Assembly: GCA_963763135.1 (NCBI GenBank)
Contig: CAVXNJ010000012.1
Span: 992,001-1,056,000, forward strand
Direction: 5' to 3'
Length of the DNA: 64,000 nt
Source: JANMZO01 sp963763135
Lineage (GTDB): Bacteria; Actinomycetota; Acidimicrobiia; Acidimicrobiales; JANYDT01
Numbering within the stretch: position 1 is the stretch's first letter; each line of letters begins with the position of its first letter. Of the stretch, positions 42,114 through 50,774 are shown in pieces. A program made the translations under genes and the position numbers. Below the pieces are notes generated by a model, which was not told the origin of the DNA, ran no database searches, and saw only the letters and a list, made by a program, of their open reading frames with translations.

Positions 42114-42976
42114 TGACTGGCGGGGAAGCGGCCGCATGGCCTGAGCCGAAGCAGGTGATGACCCACCTCGGACTCATTGAATACCGTGACATCGGTGAGG
42201 GTCCGGCCATTGTCTTTCTCCACCTCATCCTCGCCGACGCCACCCACTGGGACAAGATGCCGCCACTTCTCAGCGACCGGTTCCGATGCATCCTTCCGAC
42301 CCTGCCGATGGGTGCCCACCGCATTCCGGCCAACAACGACGCCGATCTGACCGCCGCAGGGCTGGCCCGAGCCGTCGCCGAACTCATCGACCACCTCGGC
42401 GCCGACGACGTCACGCTGGTTGGCAACGACAGCGGCGGGGCTATCTCGCAAGTGGTGGCAGCAAACCATCCCGAACGGCTCAACCGGGTAGTTCTCACCA
42501 ACTGCGACATGTACGACGTCTTCCCGCCGAAGTTGTTCTCCTATTTCAAGTTGCTGCCGTACATCCCAGGTGGAATATCGATCACGGCTCGGGCCCTGAA
42601 AATCCGAGCCCTGTGGGGATTGCCGTTTGTGTTCAAGCTCCTCACAAATAAGGTTGACGGCACGAAGATCGATCGTTGGGCCAACGCGATGCTCGCCAGC
42701 AAACTTTCGAGACGCGACGCCAACAAGGTGATCAAGGGCTTCGGCCCGGAGGTCACCAACGCCGCCGCTGCCACACTTCGTTCAACGAAGCTCCCGTTCT
42801 TGGTGGCGTGGGGCGCCGACGACAAGGCGTTCAAACCGGCCCTAGCCGAACGCTTCTGCCGAGAGGTGCCGACCGCGAAGCTCGTCATGATCGAGAACTG
42901 CAAAACCCTTGTCTGCTGGGACCAGCCGCAACGCCTCGCCGACCTGATCGCTGAGTTCGTCGCCGGCGAAAACTGA
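42113..42976 (+). CDS. Alpha/beta hydrolase with Asp nucleophile motif, no clear catalytic His
   Basis: ATG 42113 overlaps the LEH-like stop in TGATG. The 287-residue product has the fold pattern IVFLHLILADATHW, then LVGNDSGGAISQVVAANHPERL, where the nucleophile position of GxDxG is aspartate as in epoxide hydrolases and dehalogenases. The C-terminal segment where the catalytic His is expected reads MIENCKTLVCWDQPQRLADLIAEF and has no histidine. It may be inactive, or use another residue. Its coupling to an LEH-like gene under one TetR suggests metabolism of an epoxide-type compound. Confidence 0.87.
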   Translation: MTGGEAAAWPEPKQVMTHLGLIEYRDIGEGPAIVFLHLILADATHWDKMPPLLSDRFRCILPTLPMGAHRIPANNDADLTAAGLARAVAELIDHLGADDVTLVGNDSGGAISQVVAANHPERLNRVVLTNCDMYDVFPPKLFSYFKLLPYIPGGISITARALKIRALWGLPFVFKLLTNKVDGTKIDRWANAMLASKLSRRDANKVIKGFGPEVTNAAAATLRSTKLPFLVAWGADDKAFKPALAERFCREVPTAKLVMIENCKTLVCWDQPQRLADLIAEFVAGEN

Positions 42977-43096
42977 CCTGAGGAAGTTGCCGGGCTAACA
43001 GGACGTGCGCCCGGAGCGAGTCCCACGTAACCTCCAGCGTGCCATTGACATCGGCTGGGAGCTCGAGCTCCAAGCCCGCACACTCGGAGAACAACC

Positions 43097-44575
43097 ATGC
43101 AAAACGTCGAAGGACTCTGGGACAGCCGCAGGTCAACCGCTCCGAATGAGAAGGCGTTTGCCGCCAGCGGTTCACGCCCGACGAAGCGACCGAACCTGAT
43201 CTTCATCCTCGCCGACGACATGGGATGGGGTGACCTGGGCTGTTTCGGTTCGCTCCATATACGCACACCGAATCTTGATCGCATGGCCGCGGGTGGGATC
43301 CGGTTCACGCATGCCTACTCCGCTTCACCGTGGTGCTCACCGGCCCGCATCGGCCTCTACACCGGCAAGAACCCTGGCCGCTTCGAAGCCGGACTGGAGG
43401 AACCGCTTGCCACGCGAAGCGAGACGAACGGGATACCGCACGGGCACCCGACACTCCCGTCGCTGCTAAAAGATGCCGGGTACCGCACCGCGATGTTCGG
43501 CAAGTGGCACTGCGGGTGGCTGCCATGGTTCAGCCCGTTGAAGATCGGCTTCGAGACCTTCTTCGGCAACCTCGATGGAGCAATGGACTACTTCACGCAC
43601 ATCGACACCCTCGGACTGCCCGATCTCTACGAAGGCGAAACACCGATCGGCATGGACGGCTACTACACCGACCTGATCACCGACCGGGCGGTGGACTACA
43701 TCAAAGACATGCCGGGCACCGACCAGTTCTACATGCAGGTCAACTACAACTCGCCCCATTGGCCGTGGGAAGGTCGCGGCGACCGCGACGTGGCGACCCG
43801 CATCGCCGATGACTACGCCTCGCGCAACGTACCGTTCCCGATGTTCCACAACGACGGTGGTTCACTCGCGAAATACGGCGAACTGATTGAGACGATGGAT
43901 GAGGGAATCGGTCGGATACTCGACATGCTCGACGAGACCGGGCGCGCCCACGACACACTCATCTGTTTCGCTTCCGATAACGGCGGCGAACGGTATTCCT
44001 TCATGTGGCCGTTTGTCGGCGAAAAGGGCGATGTCACCGAAGGCGGAATACGCGTTCCGTTCATCGCAAGGTGGCCTGCCGCGTTCGATGCCGGACAGTG
44101 CTGCGATGACTACTCGATATTCATGGACTGGACGGCAACCTTCCTGGAGGCGGGCGGCACCGGCCCTGATCCGGCATTTCCCATCGATGGTCGCTCGCTC
44201 CTCCCCTGGCTGGTCGACGGCGATCCTCACCCGGAGCATGACCTGATGTGGCGGATATCGAGCCAGGGCGCGCTCCGACGGGGCACGCTGAAGTACCTTG
44301 TCGACCATCGTCCGAGCGCACGAATGGGCAACTGGCCGATGGTACCCGGCACCCGTCACATGCTCTTTGACCTCGCAGGCGATGGACGCGAAGCCGCCAA
44401 CCTCGTACGCCATAACCCCGAAGAACTGCGAAAACTGCAAGATGCCTACGACGCCGCGGCCGCTTCGCTGCTGCCGTACCCACCCGAGCACCGCGGCCGA
44501 CCGGAGAACAGCCCCGTAATCCGCGGCCCTCGCCATGCGTCGGCAACGCAGTCGGCCGTGAGTGCTCCCGACTGA
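43097..44575 (+). CDS. Sulfatase family hydrolase
   Basis: ATG 43097 has GGAGAAC upstream. The 492-residue product has the alkaline-phosphatase fold seen in sulfatases: NLIFILADDMGWGDLGCFG (metal-binding aspartates 40 and 41), SASPWCSPARIGLYTGKNP with the formylglycine signature C-x-P-x-R (Cys80), and SLLKDAGYRTAMFGKWH and LICFASDNGGE (further metal and active-site residues). Activity would need a formylglycine-generating enzyme, not seen in this window. No signal peptide is evident, so it is probably cytoplasmic. It hydrolyses a sulfate ester of unknown type. Confidence 0.93.
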   Translation: MQNVEGLWDSRRSTAPNEKAFAASGSRPTKRPNLIFILADDMGWGDLGCFGSLHIRTPNLDRMAAGGIRFTHAYSASPWCSPARIGLYTGKNPGRFEAGLEEPLATRSETNGIPHGHPTLPSLLKDAGYRTAMFGKWHCGWLPWFSPLKIGFETFFGNLDGAMDYFTHIDTLGLPDLYEGETPIGMDGYYTDLITDRAVDYIKDMPGTDQFYMQVNYNSPHWPWEGRGDRDVATRIADDYASRNVPFPMFHNDGGSLAKYGELIETMDEGIGRILDMLDETGRAHDTLICFASDNGGERYSFMWPFVGEKGDVTEGGIRVPFIARWPAAFDAGQCCDDYSIFMDWTATFLEAGGTGPDPAFPIDGRSLLPWLVDGDPHPEHDLMWRISSQGALRRGTLKYLVDHRPSARMGNWPMVPGTRHMLFDLAGDGREAANLVRHNPEELRKLQDAYDAAAASLLPYPPEHRGRPENSPVIRGPRHASATQSAVSAPD

Positions 44576-44790
44576 CATTCGCACGACATCCGCACGACAT
44601 CCGCACGCTTCCGGTCGAGAGACTGGACCGCAGTGTTCGTCCGCGCACTCAGCGGGCTACCCATCGGCTCCGAGGATGACGTTCATGTCCATCTGGCGGC
44701 CGATGGGGTCCCGCCGCATTCATCCTCGCAGCGCCGACGAACCCGCCGTGGCCCGATTCGATCATCGTGATCAGGCCCCATCGTGGAACC

Positions 44791-45618
44791 ATGACTACGA
44801 ACCTGAACTCACCAATCCCGAGAGCCACTCGAGAACGGAAGCCGATCGACTCCATGCGAAAGACGTCGCTTGCGGCGGGCATCCTGTATCTCGTGACCAT
44901 CGTCGCGTCGGTCCCGGCGCTGGCCCTGAAAGGACCCTTCCTTCACCACACGAATTTCATCCTCGGGGCAGGTAGCGACACGGGCGTCATTTGGGCTGGC
45001 GTTCTCGACTTCATCACCGCACTTGCGTGCATCGGCACGGCACTCGTGCTCTTCCGGGTGGCCAGGAAACAAAGCGAGACCGCGGCGGTCGGCTTCATCG
45101 CCGCTCGGATCGTGGAGGCCGTCATAATCATCGCCGGAGTGATCAGTATCTTCGCCACCGTTACGTTGCGTCGAGACTTCGTGAGCGGCAACGGCACACG
45201 ATGGTGGGACATGAGCAGTTGGGGCGACGCAACCGCATTGAGCACCACCGGTCGGTCCCTCGTCGCGGTCCACAACTGGACCTTCCTCCTCGGGCCCGGC
45301 ATCGTTCCGGGAATCAACGCCCTGTTTCTCGGATATGTCCTGTACCGGTCACGACTTGTGCCACGAGCAATTCCCCTGATGGGACTCATCGGAGCACCGA
45401 TGATCCTCGCCTCTGGTCTCGCGGTGATGTTCGGGGTCTACGACCAGGTCTCGCCCCTGTCGGCGATTGCCACGATCCCGGTCGCCCTGTGGGAACTGTC
45501 GCTTGGCATCTGGCTCGTCGTCAAAGGTTTCCGTCCGTCTTCGACCGTTTCGGAGCAGAGCACTCGGGCCGATACCGCATCCGACTCGTTCCGCGTTGCC
45601 GAACTCGTGAGCGTCTGA
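44791..45618 (+). CDS. DUF4386 family membrane protein
   Basis: Several in-frame starts exist; ATG 44791 is chosen and ATG 44854 is possible. The 275-residue product has about six hydrophobic helices: AGILYLVTIVASVPALAL, VIWAGVLDFITALACIGTALVLF, FIAARIVEAVIIIAGVIS, NWTFLLGPGIVPGINALFLGYVLY, LMGLIGAPMILASGLAVMFG, and IPVALWELSLGIWLVV. The loop KGPFLHHTNFI between helices one and two is typical of DUF4386. The function is unknown. It converges on the LLM oxidoreductase gene. Confidence 0.85.
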   Translation: MTTNLNSPIPRATRERKPIDSMRKTSLAAGILYLVTIVASVPALALKGPFLHHTNFILGAGSDTGVIWAGVLDFITALACIGTALVLFRVARKQSETAAVGFIAARIVEAVIIIAGVISIFATVTLRRDFVSGNGTRWWDMSSWGDATALSTTGRSLVAVHNWTFLLGPGIVPGINALFLGYVLYRSRLVPRAIPLMGLIGAPMILASGLAVMFGVYDQVSPLSAIATIPVALWELSLGIWLVVKGFRPSSTVSEQSTRADTASDSFRVAELVSV

Positions 45619-45621
45619 ACG

Positions 45622-45637
45622 CCCGGCGGTCGCCGGG
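45622..45637. terminator. Short GC hairpin between convergent genes
   Basis: CCCGGCG-GT-CGCCGGG is a perfect inverted repeat 3 bp after the DUF4386 stop codon, with no T-run. It may help to end transcription of the DUF4386 gene. Confidence 0.45.
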
Positions 45638-45738
45638 AGTCCAGCCGATCACGCGCTGGTTGCACTGAGGCGGCATCGCCACCCGATGCGAGGTTGCCCT
45701 CGAGCGTCGACATCTAGCGTTGACTCCCGCCCGGGGCA

Positions 45739-46707
45739 CTACGCCTTGGGTATGGCAGCATCAGCGGTGCGGCCGGCGAGGGCCACCATTTCCGGGTCGT
45801 GGGCGTTCGCAACGAGATTGATCGTCACGCCATCGACACCGGCGTCGATGATCTTGCCGATCTGCTCGCCGAAGGAGTCGGCATCGCCGAGGGTCATCCT
45901 CGGCCTCAGAAGATCGATCATGTTGGCCGGCCAGCCATGGTTGCTGATGAACAAGGCAGCGGCGGCCTCGGCCTCCTCGTGGGTGCGTCCGATGACGCCC
46001 ATGACGAGCTTCGTGACCTTGATTTCCGAACGGTCCCGACCAAGCTTTTGGCAGTGCTCGTCGAGAGCTTCGAGCTTCCGCGGGATTTCTGCAACATCGC
46101 AGGTGAGGTTCGATTCGTCGGCGTACTGGGCGACCATGCGGAGGGTCTTCTTCTCGCCGTTTCCGCCGATCATGACCGGAATTTTCGAGATTGGCGCGGG
46201 CGAGTTGATTGCGTTGACCACCTGGTAGTGCTTGCCGGCGACGGTTGGACTCTCACCTCGCAGCATGGGAAGGATGATGTTGAGGGCTTCTTCGAGTTTG
46301 TCGAACCGCTCACCGAAGGTATTGAACGGGATCCCGAACGCGTTGTGTTCCAACTCGAACCAGCCCGATCCGATCGCTAGCGTGGCCCGGCCGTTCGACA
46401 CATGATCGAGGGTCGTGATGATCTTGGCCAGAACTGCCGGGTTACGGTACGTGTTCCCGGTCACCAGCGACGACAAGCGCACGGTCGAGGTGTGCTGGGC
46501 CAGGGCCGCGAGGGTGGTGTAACACTCGAGCATGTAGTCGTCGGGGCTGCCAATCCCGGGCAACTGAAAGAAGTGGTCCATGAGCAGAAGCCGATCAAAA
46601 CCACTTGCCTCAGCGGCCTTGGCTTGGGCGACCAGCGACGCGAAGATCCCTTCGGGTCCGACGCCGGGATACGTGAAGTTGGGAATCTGATAGCCGAGAC
46701 GGGTCAT
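45739..46707 (-). CDS. LLM class F420-dependent oxidoreductase
   Basis: ATG 46707 has AAGGAG with 6 nt spacing. The 322-residue product is a luciferase-like TIM barrel: LGYQIPNFTYPGVGPEGIFASLVAQAKAAEASGFDRLLLMDHF, LSSLVTGNTYRNPAVLAKIITTLDHVSNGRATLAIGSGW, and PVMIGGNGEKKTLRMVAQYADESNL, which matches the actinobacterial F420 subgroup. These enzymes transfer hydride between F420H2 and an organic substrate that is unknown here. It diverges from a TetR gene with an inverted repeat between. Confidence 0.9.
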   Translation of the reverse strand: MTRLGYQIPNFTYPGVGPEGIFASLVAQAKAAEASGFDRLLLMDHFFQLPGIGSPDDYMLECYTTLAALAQHTSTVRLSSLVTGNTYRNPAVLAKIITTLDHVSNGRATLAIGSGWFELEHNAFGIPFNTFGERFDKLEEALNIILPMLRGESPTVAGKHYQVVNAINSPAPISKIPVMIGGNGEKKTLRMVAQYADESNLTCDVAEIPRKLEALDEHCQKLGRDRSEIKVTKLVMGVIGRTHEEAEAAAALFISNHGWPANMIDLLRPRMTLGDADSFGEQIGKIIDAGVDGVTINLVANAHDPEMVALAGRTADAAIPKA

Positions 46708-46737
46708 TGGGAACTCCTTGACGTTGGCGAGAGCGGG

Positions 46738-46766
46738 TTCTGACAGAATATCGAAAAGTGTCAGAA
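46738..46766. promoter_or_regulatory. Inverted repeat in LLM/TetR divergent region
   Basis: TTCTGACA (46738-46745) and TGTCAGAA (46759-46766) are 8 bp inverted arms 13 bp apart, between the divergent oxidoreductase (start 46707) and TetR (start 46812) genes. A further GTCAATGAC half-type palindrome follows at 46768-46776. I infer a TetR operator. Confidence 0.65.
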
Positions 46767-46811
46767 TGTCAATGACGTGCATTTCGTCCGGATTTGGTCA
46801 ACAGTGGTGTC

Positions 46812-47399
46812 ATGGTGGTGCCCGTCGACGACACGAAGAAGACTCAGATCCTCGATGCCGCTTTCGAGAAGTTCCTCGCCTACGGGGTCGCGAAAACATC
46901 GATGGCCGACATCGCGAGCGAGGCTGGTGTCTCGCGTCCGGCGCTCTACCTGCATTACGCGAACAAAGAAGCGATATTCAGCGCCTGCATTGAACGCGTT
47001 CTGGACGCGGCGACCACAGCGGCACTGATGGAACTGGAGGGTCCCGGTGGCGTTCGCGAACGTTTGGATGGTTTCCTCCAGCGAGCGATCGGTGATCCCG
47101 TGGAACGCCTCCAGCAGTCCGAGCACGGCGCTGATCTCATCGAGGCCAAGACCGGCTATGCGAAGGACGTGTTCGAAAGCGATTGGCGGCGAACCCGCAA
47201 GGCACTGGTGGCGTACCTGAAATCGGCCGGTGGTCCCAACGTCGACGCGGCGACCCTGACCGGTTGGATCGATCTGCTGAAGTTCTCCCCCGTCGGGTTC
47301 AAGTCCGACCACCCGTCGATCCGGACCTATCGCAACCGGCTGTCGACCCTCGCCGCGATGATCGCGCTCGACATCGAACGCGTAGCCGGGTCACAGTAG
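46812..47399 (+). CDS. TetR family transcriptional regulator
   Basis: ATG 46812 is chosen over an upstream TTG at 46794. The 195-residue product opens with a TetR HTH (TQILDAAFEKFLAYGVAKTSMADIASEAGVSRPALYLHYANKEAIF). The ligand domain is helical without a recognisable signature. It diverges from the F420-type oxidoreductase, which it probably regulates through the inverted repeat at 46738-46766. Confidence 0.93.
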   Translation: MVVPVDDTKKTQILDAAFEKFLAYGVAKTSMADIASEAGVSRPALYLHYANKEAIFSACIERVLDAATTAALMELEGPGGVRERLDGFLQRAIGDPVERLQQSEHGADLIEAKTGYAKDVFESDWRRTRKALVAYLKSAGGPNVDAATLTGWIDLLKFSPVGFKSDHPSIRTYRNRLSTLAAMIALDIERVAGSQ

Positions 47400-47447
47400 C
47401 TCTCAAAGGGTCAGGGCCGATCGGCCGAGAATCTTCCCCTTGGACAC

Positions 47448-48269
47448 CTACCGATCGACGGGCGTGGGCTCGGCGAGCCGGCGGAGCGCGTCAGCCGAGG
47501 GTTCATCGAGCGGGAGGAATGCTTCGAGTCGCAGTTCAGAAAGAGTCACGTCGCTACCTGTCGCGAAGTGCATAGCTGTCGTCAGCAACCGCACCGTCCC
47601 TTCCCGCGTTCGTAGCTGCATCGGCACCGCAAATGAGACGTAATCGGCGGGTACATCGCGGTGCACTACATAACCGACCAACTCGTCGAGCAACTCAATC
47701 CGACGAGGATCGGGGTTCAGACCGACGCTTCGGCGGAGATTGTCAATGACGTGAGGTGCCCATCGCGCGAAGTTCTCGATTCTTGGGGCCAGTCCATCCG
47801 GGTGCAACGCCAGACGCAACGCATTGATCGGCTCGACCAGCAACCACGGCGCAGCACCTTCGGTCAAAACGCCGAAGGCCCCGTTACGACCCACGATCAC
47901 CCCGGCCGCGTCGGTTACCAGTGCCGGAAACGGATGGTGACCGTCAAGCACGCGCTGGAGCGCTTGACGCACGGTGGCCAGCTCCGGACTGTGAAACGAT
48001 GACTCGGAGAACGCCGGGGCAAACCCGGCGGCCAGTAGGAGGTGATTGCGGTCCCGTAACGGGAGGCCCAGCGATTCCGCCAGGCGAGCGACGAGCGCCC
48101 GACCGGGTCGGGAACGGCCCTGTTCGACGAAGCTCAAGTGACGTTGGGTCGTTCCCGCGAGCGTGGCCAGGTCGAGTTGGCTCAGTCGACGCCGCTGCCG
48201 CCAGTCACGGAGGAGCACCGTGAAATCGGACGTGACCGCGAGGTCAGTACCCATGGAATCAGTACCCAT
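47448..48269 (-). CDS. XRE family regulator with MmyB-like ligand domain
   Basis: The 273-residue product has an N-terminal XRE HTH (LLRDWRQRRRLSQLDLATLAGTTQRHLSFVEQGRSRPGRALVARLAESL, about 18-66). The rest resembles the PAS-like MmyB domain: FPALVTDAAGVIVGRNGAF, WLLVEPINALRLALHPDGLAPRIENF, and VSFAVPMQLRTREGTVRLLTTAMHF. Such regulators are common in actinobacteria and often control neighbouring metabolic genes. Two possible ATGs lie in a 15 bp direct repeat (cagtacccatggaat, 48254-48269). It diverges from a SnoaL-like gene, with an ATTCCCT-GG-AGGGAAT palindrome between. Confidence 0.92.
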   Translation of the reverse strand: MGTDSMGTDLAVTSDFTVLLRDWRQRRRLSQLDLATLAGTTQRHLSFVEQGRSRPGRALVARLAESLGLPLRDRNHLLLAAGFAPAFSESSFHSPELATVRQALQRVLDGHHPFPALVTDAAGVIVGRNGAFGVLTEGAAPWLLVEPINALRLALHPDGLAPRIENFARWAPHVIDNLRRSVGLNPDPRRIELLDELVGYVVHRDVPADYVSFAVPMQLRTREGTVRLLTTAMHFATGSDVTLSELRLEAFLPLDEPSADALRRLAEPTPVDR

Positions 48270-48304
48270 GGAACAAGTAGAGACGCAATGACCGTCGTGC
48301 CGCC

Positions 48305-48320
48305 ATTCCCTGGAGGGAAT
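48305..48320. promoter_or_regulatory. Palindrome between XRE and SnoaL-like genes
   Basis: ATTCCCT-GG-AGGGAAT is a perfect 7-2-7 inverted repeat in the 85 bp divergent region. It is the natural operator candidate for the XRE/MmyB regulator. Confidence 0.6.
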
Positions 48321-48354
48321 TGTCGGACCACGGGGAAACCGTGATGCTCAAGCG

Positions 48355-48732
48355 ATGACCAACCTGGAAACCTTCGCCGCCAACTACGTCGCTCTTTGGA
48401 ACGAACCCGACACCTCGAGCCGATCAGCTGCCATCACCCGACTCTGGTCGGTCAACGGCATCCACACGACAGCGTCAATGCACTGCATCGGTTACGAACA
48501 GATCGACGCGCGAGTCACATCTGCGCACGACCGATTTGTCGCCACCGGTCTGCATACCTTTGAACTGGACGGCCCCATCGACGGACACCACAACACCGCC
48601 CGCTTCCATTGGTTGATGCGAGACACCGGCACCGGAGCCGTAGCCGGCGGAGGGTTCGACTTCGTGGTGTTCGACGACGAAGGCCGACTCACAGCTGACT
48701 ATCAGTACCCGGCGCAGATCTCGCCGGCATGA
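48355..48732 (+). CDS. SnoaL/NTF2-like protein
   Basis: The 125-residue product has the NTF2-like pattern of alpha helices then a curved sheet: ETFAANYVALWNEPDTSSRSAAITRLWS, GYEQIDARVTSAHDRFVATGLHTFELDG, HHNTARFHWLMRDTGTGAVAGGGFDFVVFDDEGRLTADYQYP. Such proteins act as small isomerases, hydrolases or binding proteins; the role is unassigned. It is divergently transcribed from the XRE/MmyB regulator and is its likely target. Confidence 0.82.
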   Translation: MTNLETFAANYVALWNEPDTSSRSAAITRLWSVNGIHTTASMHCIGYEQIDARVTSAHDRFVATGLHTFELDGPIDGHHNTARFHWLMRDTGTGAVAGGGFDFVVFDDEGRLTADYQYPAQISPA

Positions 48733-48750
48733 CGCACGTCGTCCGCCCGC

Positions 48751-49419
48751 CTATCTTTTGACCGCGCGAGCGAGTTGTTTGCTAAGTGTACGTAGCTCTT
48801 TGCGAAAAGCATCGCGGTTCACATCGTCAACGGTTGCTGCGAGAACCGTGACCAGGCCGTGGCGGGCGGCGGCAAGGAATCCCCGATCGTCGAGTGACCC
48901 CCGGGCCCACGAACCGGTTGCACCGAGGAAGCTCAGGAAGATCTGACGCCCCAGGCCTTCAGCGTCGAATTCCTTCGCGATGATGCCTCGAGCACGAGCC
49001 TCTCGCATCGCAGCGACCTGCAACTGGGCAGGATCAAAGGCCGGGAATGTGGCGACCCGCTCGATCGATCCAAGCGCTGAGATCACGCGGCGGAACACTT
49101 GAGATTCCGATGTGAATGCCGCAACCGAGTAGTCAACAACGAGACGTGCTGCGGCGATCGGATCACCTCCGGTTCGCGCTTCGAGCTCGACAAGGGAATC
49201 GACGACGCCGAAAAGTACACGGTCGATGAGCGCCTGCAGCAGCTCGTCTCGAGTGCCGACGAGGTTGAACACTGTCGCATGCGATACGCCGGCTCGAGCC
49301 GCAATGTGCTCAGTCGTCAGATCCTTCAGCTCGGTGGTCCGGAGGAGCTCGAACATCGCATCGAGGATTGCCGTTCGTCGGCGCGCCTTGTTTTCTTCTC
49401 GGAGACCAGCCACCAACAA
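48751..49419 (-). CDS. TetR family transcriptional regulator
   Basis: The start is uncertain: two TTG codons and a GTG lie within the first three codons (49411-49419). The 222-residue product has a TetR HTH (RTAILDAMFELLRTTELKDLTTEHIAARAGVSHATVFNLVGTRDELLQALI). It diverges from the Rieske oxygenase gene by 39 bp, and an inverted repeat covers the gap, so it probably represses the oxygenase. Confidence 0.92.
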   Translation of the reverse strand: MLVAGLREENKARRRTAILDAMFELLRTTELKDLTTEHIAARAGVSHATVFNLVGTRDELLQALIDRVLFGVVDSLVELEARTGGDPIAAARLVVDYSVAAFTSESQVFRRVISALGSIERVATFPAFDPAQLQVAAMREARARGIIAKEFDAEGLGRQIFLSFLGATGSWARGSLDDRGFLAAARHGLVTVLAATVDDVNRDAFRKELRTLSKQLARAVKR

Positions 49420-49449
49420 ACTTTGACAGGACTAAAAGTTTCCGTCAAA
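49418..49449. promoter_or_regulatory. TetR operator candidate before Rieske oxygenase
   Basis: AAACTTT (49418-49424) and AAAGTTT (49435-49441) are inverted arms 10 bp apart; TTTGAC (49422-49427) and GTCAAA (49444-49449) make a second, overlapping inverted pair. They fill the space between the divergent TetR and Rieske genes. Confidence 0.65.
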
Positions 49450-49458
49450 CTGCCCTGC

Positions 49459-50667
49459 ATGCGACACGACGAACAGGTTCGACTCATGAAGCAGCTGTGT
49501 GCCCATCTCGATGCGGGCACGAACGTCGATGCGGGAGGGCTCCGAGCGCAACCGACCGCCACGTTCACGGACACCATCCAAGCCGAGCGTGAATGGAAAG
49601 AGTTCTTTCTCGGAAATCCCCAGTGTCTCGGGATGTCGGGCGACTTGCCCGAACCCGGCTCGTTCATCACCAACAATGACCTGGGCATCCCGATCCTCGC
49701 GACCCGCGATGCCGATGGTCGTTTCCAGGCATTTGTGAACTCGTGTCGGCATCGCGGTGTTGTGGTCGAGACCGAGGACCGAGGGACCAAGCGGCGCTTC
49801 ACGTGCCCGTTCCATGCGTGGACCTACGACAGCGGCGGTGCGTTGGTCGGAATGCCGAAGCCCGAGCATTTCGGTGATGTCGATGCGTCCTGTCTCGGAC
49901 TCGTGCCGCTCCCGGCCGAGGAGCGCCACGGTCTGCTCTTCGTCCATCCCGATCCGGCAGGGGTGATGGATCTCGACGAGCTCCTCGGTGACATGCTCAA
50001 CGAGGACTTCTCAACCTGGAATTTCGGCACGATGATTCCACTCACGCGCGATGCATACGACACCGCCTGCAACTGGAAGCTGGCCATGGACACCTTCGGC
50101 GAGACATACCACTTCGCCGTTCTTCACAAGAACACGCTCGCCAACAACTTCCACGGCAACGTCCAGTGCTACGACGAAGACGGCCACAACCACCGGATGA
50201 TCCTGTGCCGGCGCGACATCGACGAGATGCGCAAGCTCCCCGAGGACGAGTGGGACATCACCGTTGCCGGATTGCCGGTGTACTGGCTGTTTCCAAATGT
50301 CATCATCATGCCCTTTCGAGCCGGCTGCTTCCTCGTCCGGGCCTATCCCATGCCGGGCGATCCGGGCCGACACGTGAGCCGCATCGACTTCTACCTCAAG
50401 CCCGAAATCGCCGCCGCCGCAGGACCGAACGCGCCTCAGGTTTCGGAGTTCATGACTGCTATCGCCCAGCAGTTCTCCCGGGTCATTCGCGATGAGGACT
50501 ACGTGATGAGTGCGTCGCAGCAGACCTCAGCGAATTCAGGAGCCATCGCGGAGGTCGTCTTCGGACGCAACGAGCCGGCTCTGCATCATTACCACAGCAC
50601 CTACCGGATCAAGCTGGGCGAGAGTCCCATGCCCCTTCTGGCGTCGGTGGGACCAACCGACCTGTAG
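49459..50667 (+). CDS. Aromatic ring-hydroxylating dioxygenase, Rieske [2Fe-2S] alpha subunit
   Basis: ATG 49459 is chosen (402 residues); the frame is open far upstream through the TetR gene. The Rieske cluster ligands are CRHRG (Cys96, His98) and CPFHAWTY (Cys116, His119). The catalytic iron site is DTFGETYHFAVLH (His218, His223). This is the usual alpha-subunit arrangement. No beta subunit, ferredoxin or reductase gene lies nearby, so electron donors come from elsewhere. The substrate is unknown; control by the divergent TetR is likely. It is followed by a remnant of a TauD/TfdA gene on the other strand. Confidence 0.93.
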   Translation: MRHDEQVRLMKQLCAHLDAGTNVDAGGLRAQPTATFTDTIQAEREWKEFFLGNPQCLGMSGDLPEPGSFITNNDLGIPILATRDADGRFQAFVNSCRHRGVVVETEDRGTKRRFTCPFHAWTYDSGGALVGMPKPEHFGDVDASCLGLVPLPAEERHGLLFVHPDPAGVMDLDELLGDMLNEDFSTWNFGTMIPLTRDAYDTACNWKLAMDTFGETYHFAVLHKNTLANNFHGNVQCYDEDGHNHRMILCRRDIDEMRKLPEDEWDITVAGLPVYWLFPNVIIMPFRAGCFLVRAYPMPGDPGRHVSRIDFYLKPEIAAAAGPNAPQVSEFMTAIAQQFSRVIRDEDYVMSASQQTSANSGAIAEVVFGRNEPALHHYHSTYRIKLGESPMPLLASVGPTDL

Positions 50668-50774
50668 CAGAGGACAGCTGTACAGGCACGAACGCGTCCT
50701 GGTCACGAACCTTGCGGGCCTTCGTCGCGCCTGCAGCATTCGTCAGCAAGCCATATGCACACATATGGTGATCG

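Noticed and set aside
47413..47426. ggccgatcggcc palindrome as a terminator between TetR and XRE genes
   Set aside because: The stem has no loop and no T-run; chance palindromes of this kind are common at this GC content.
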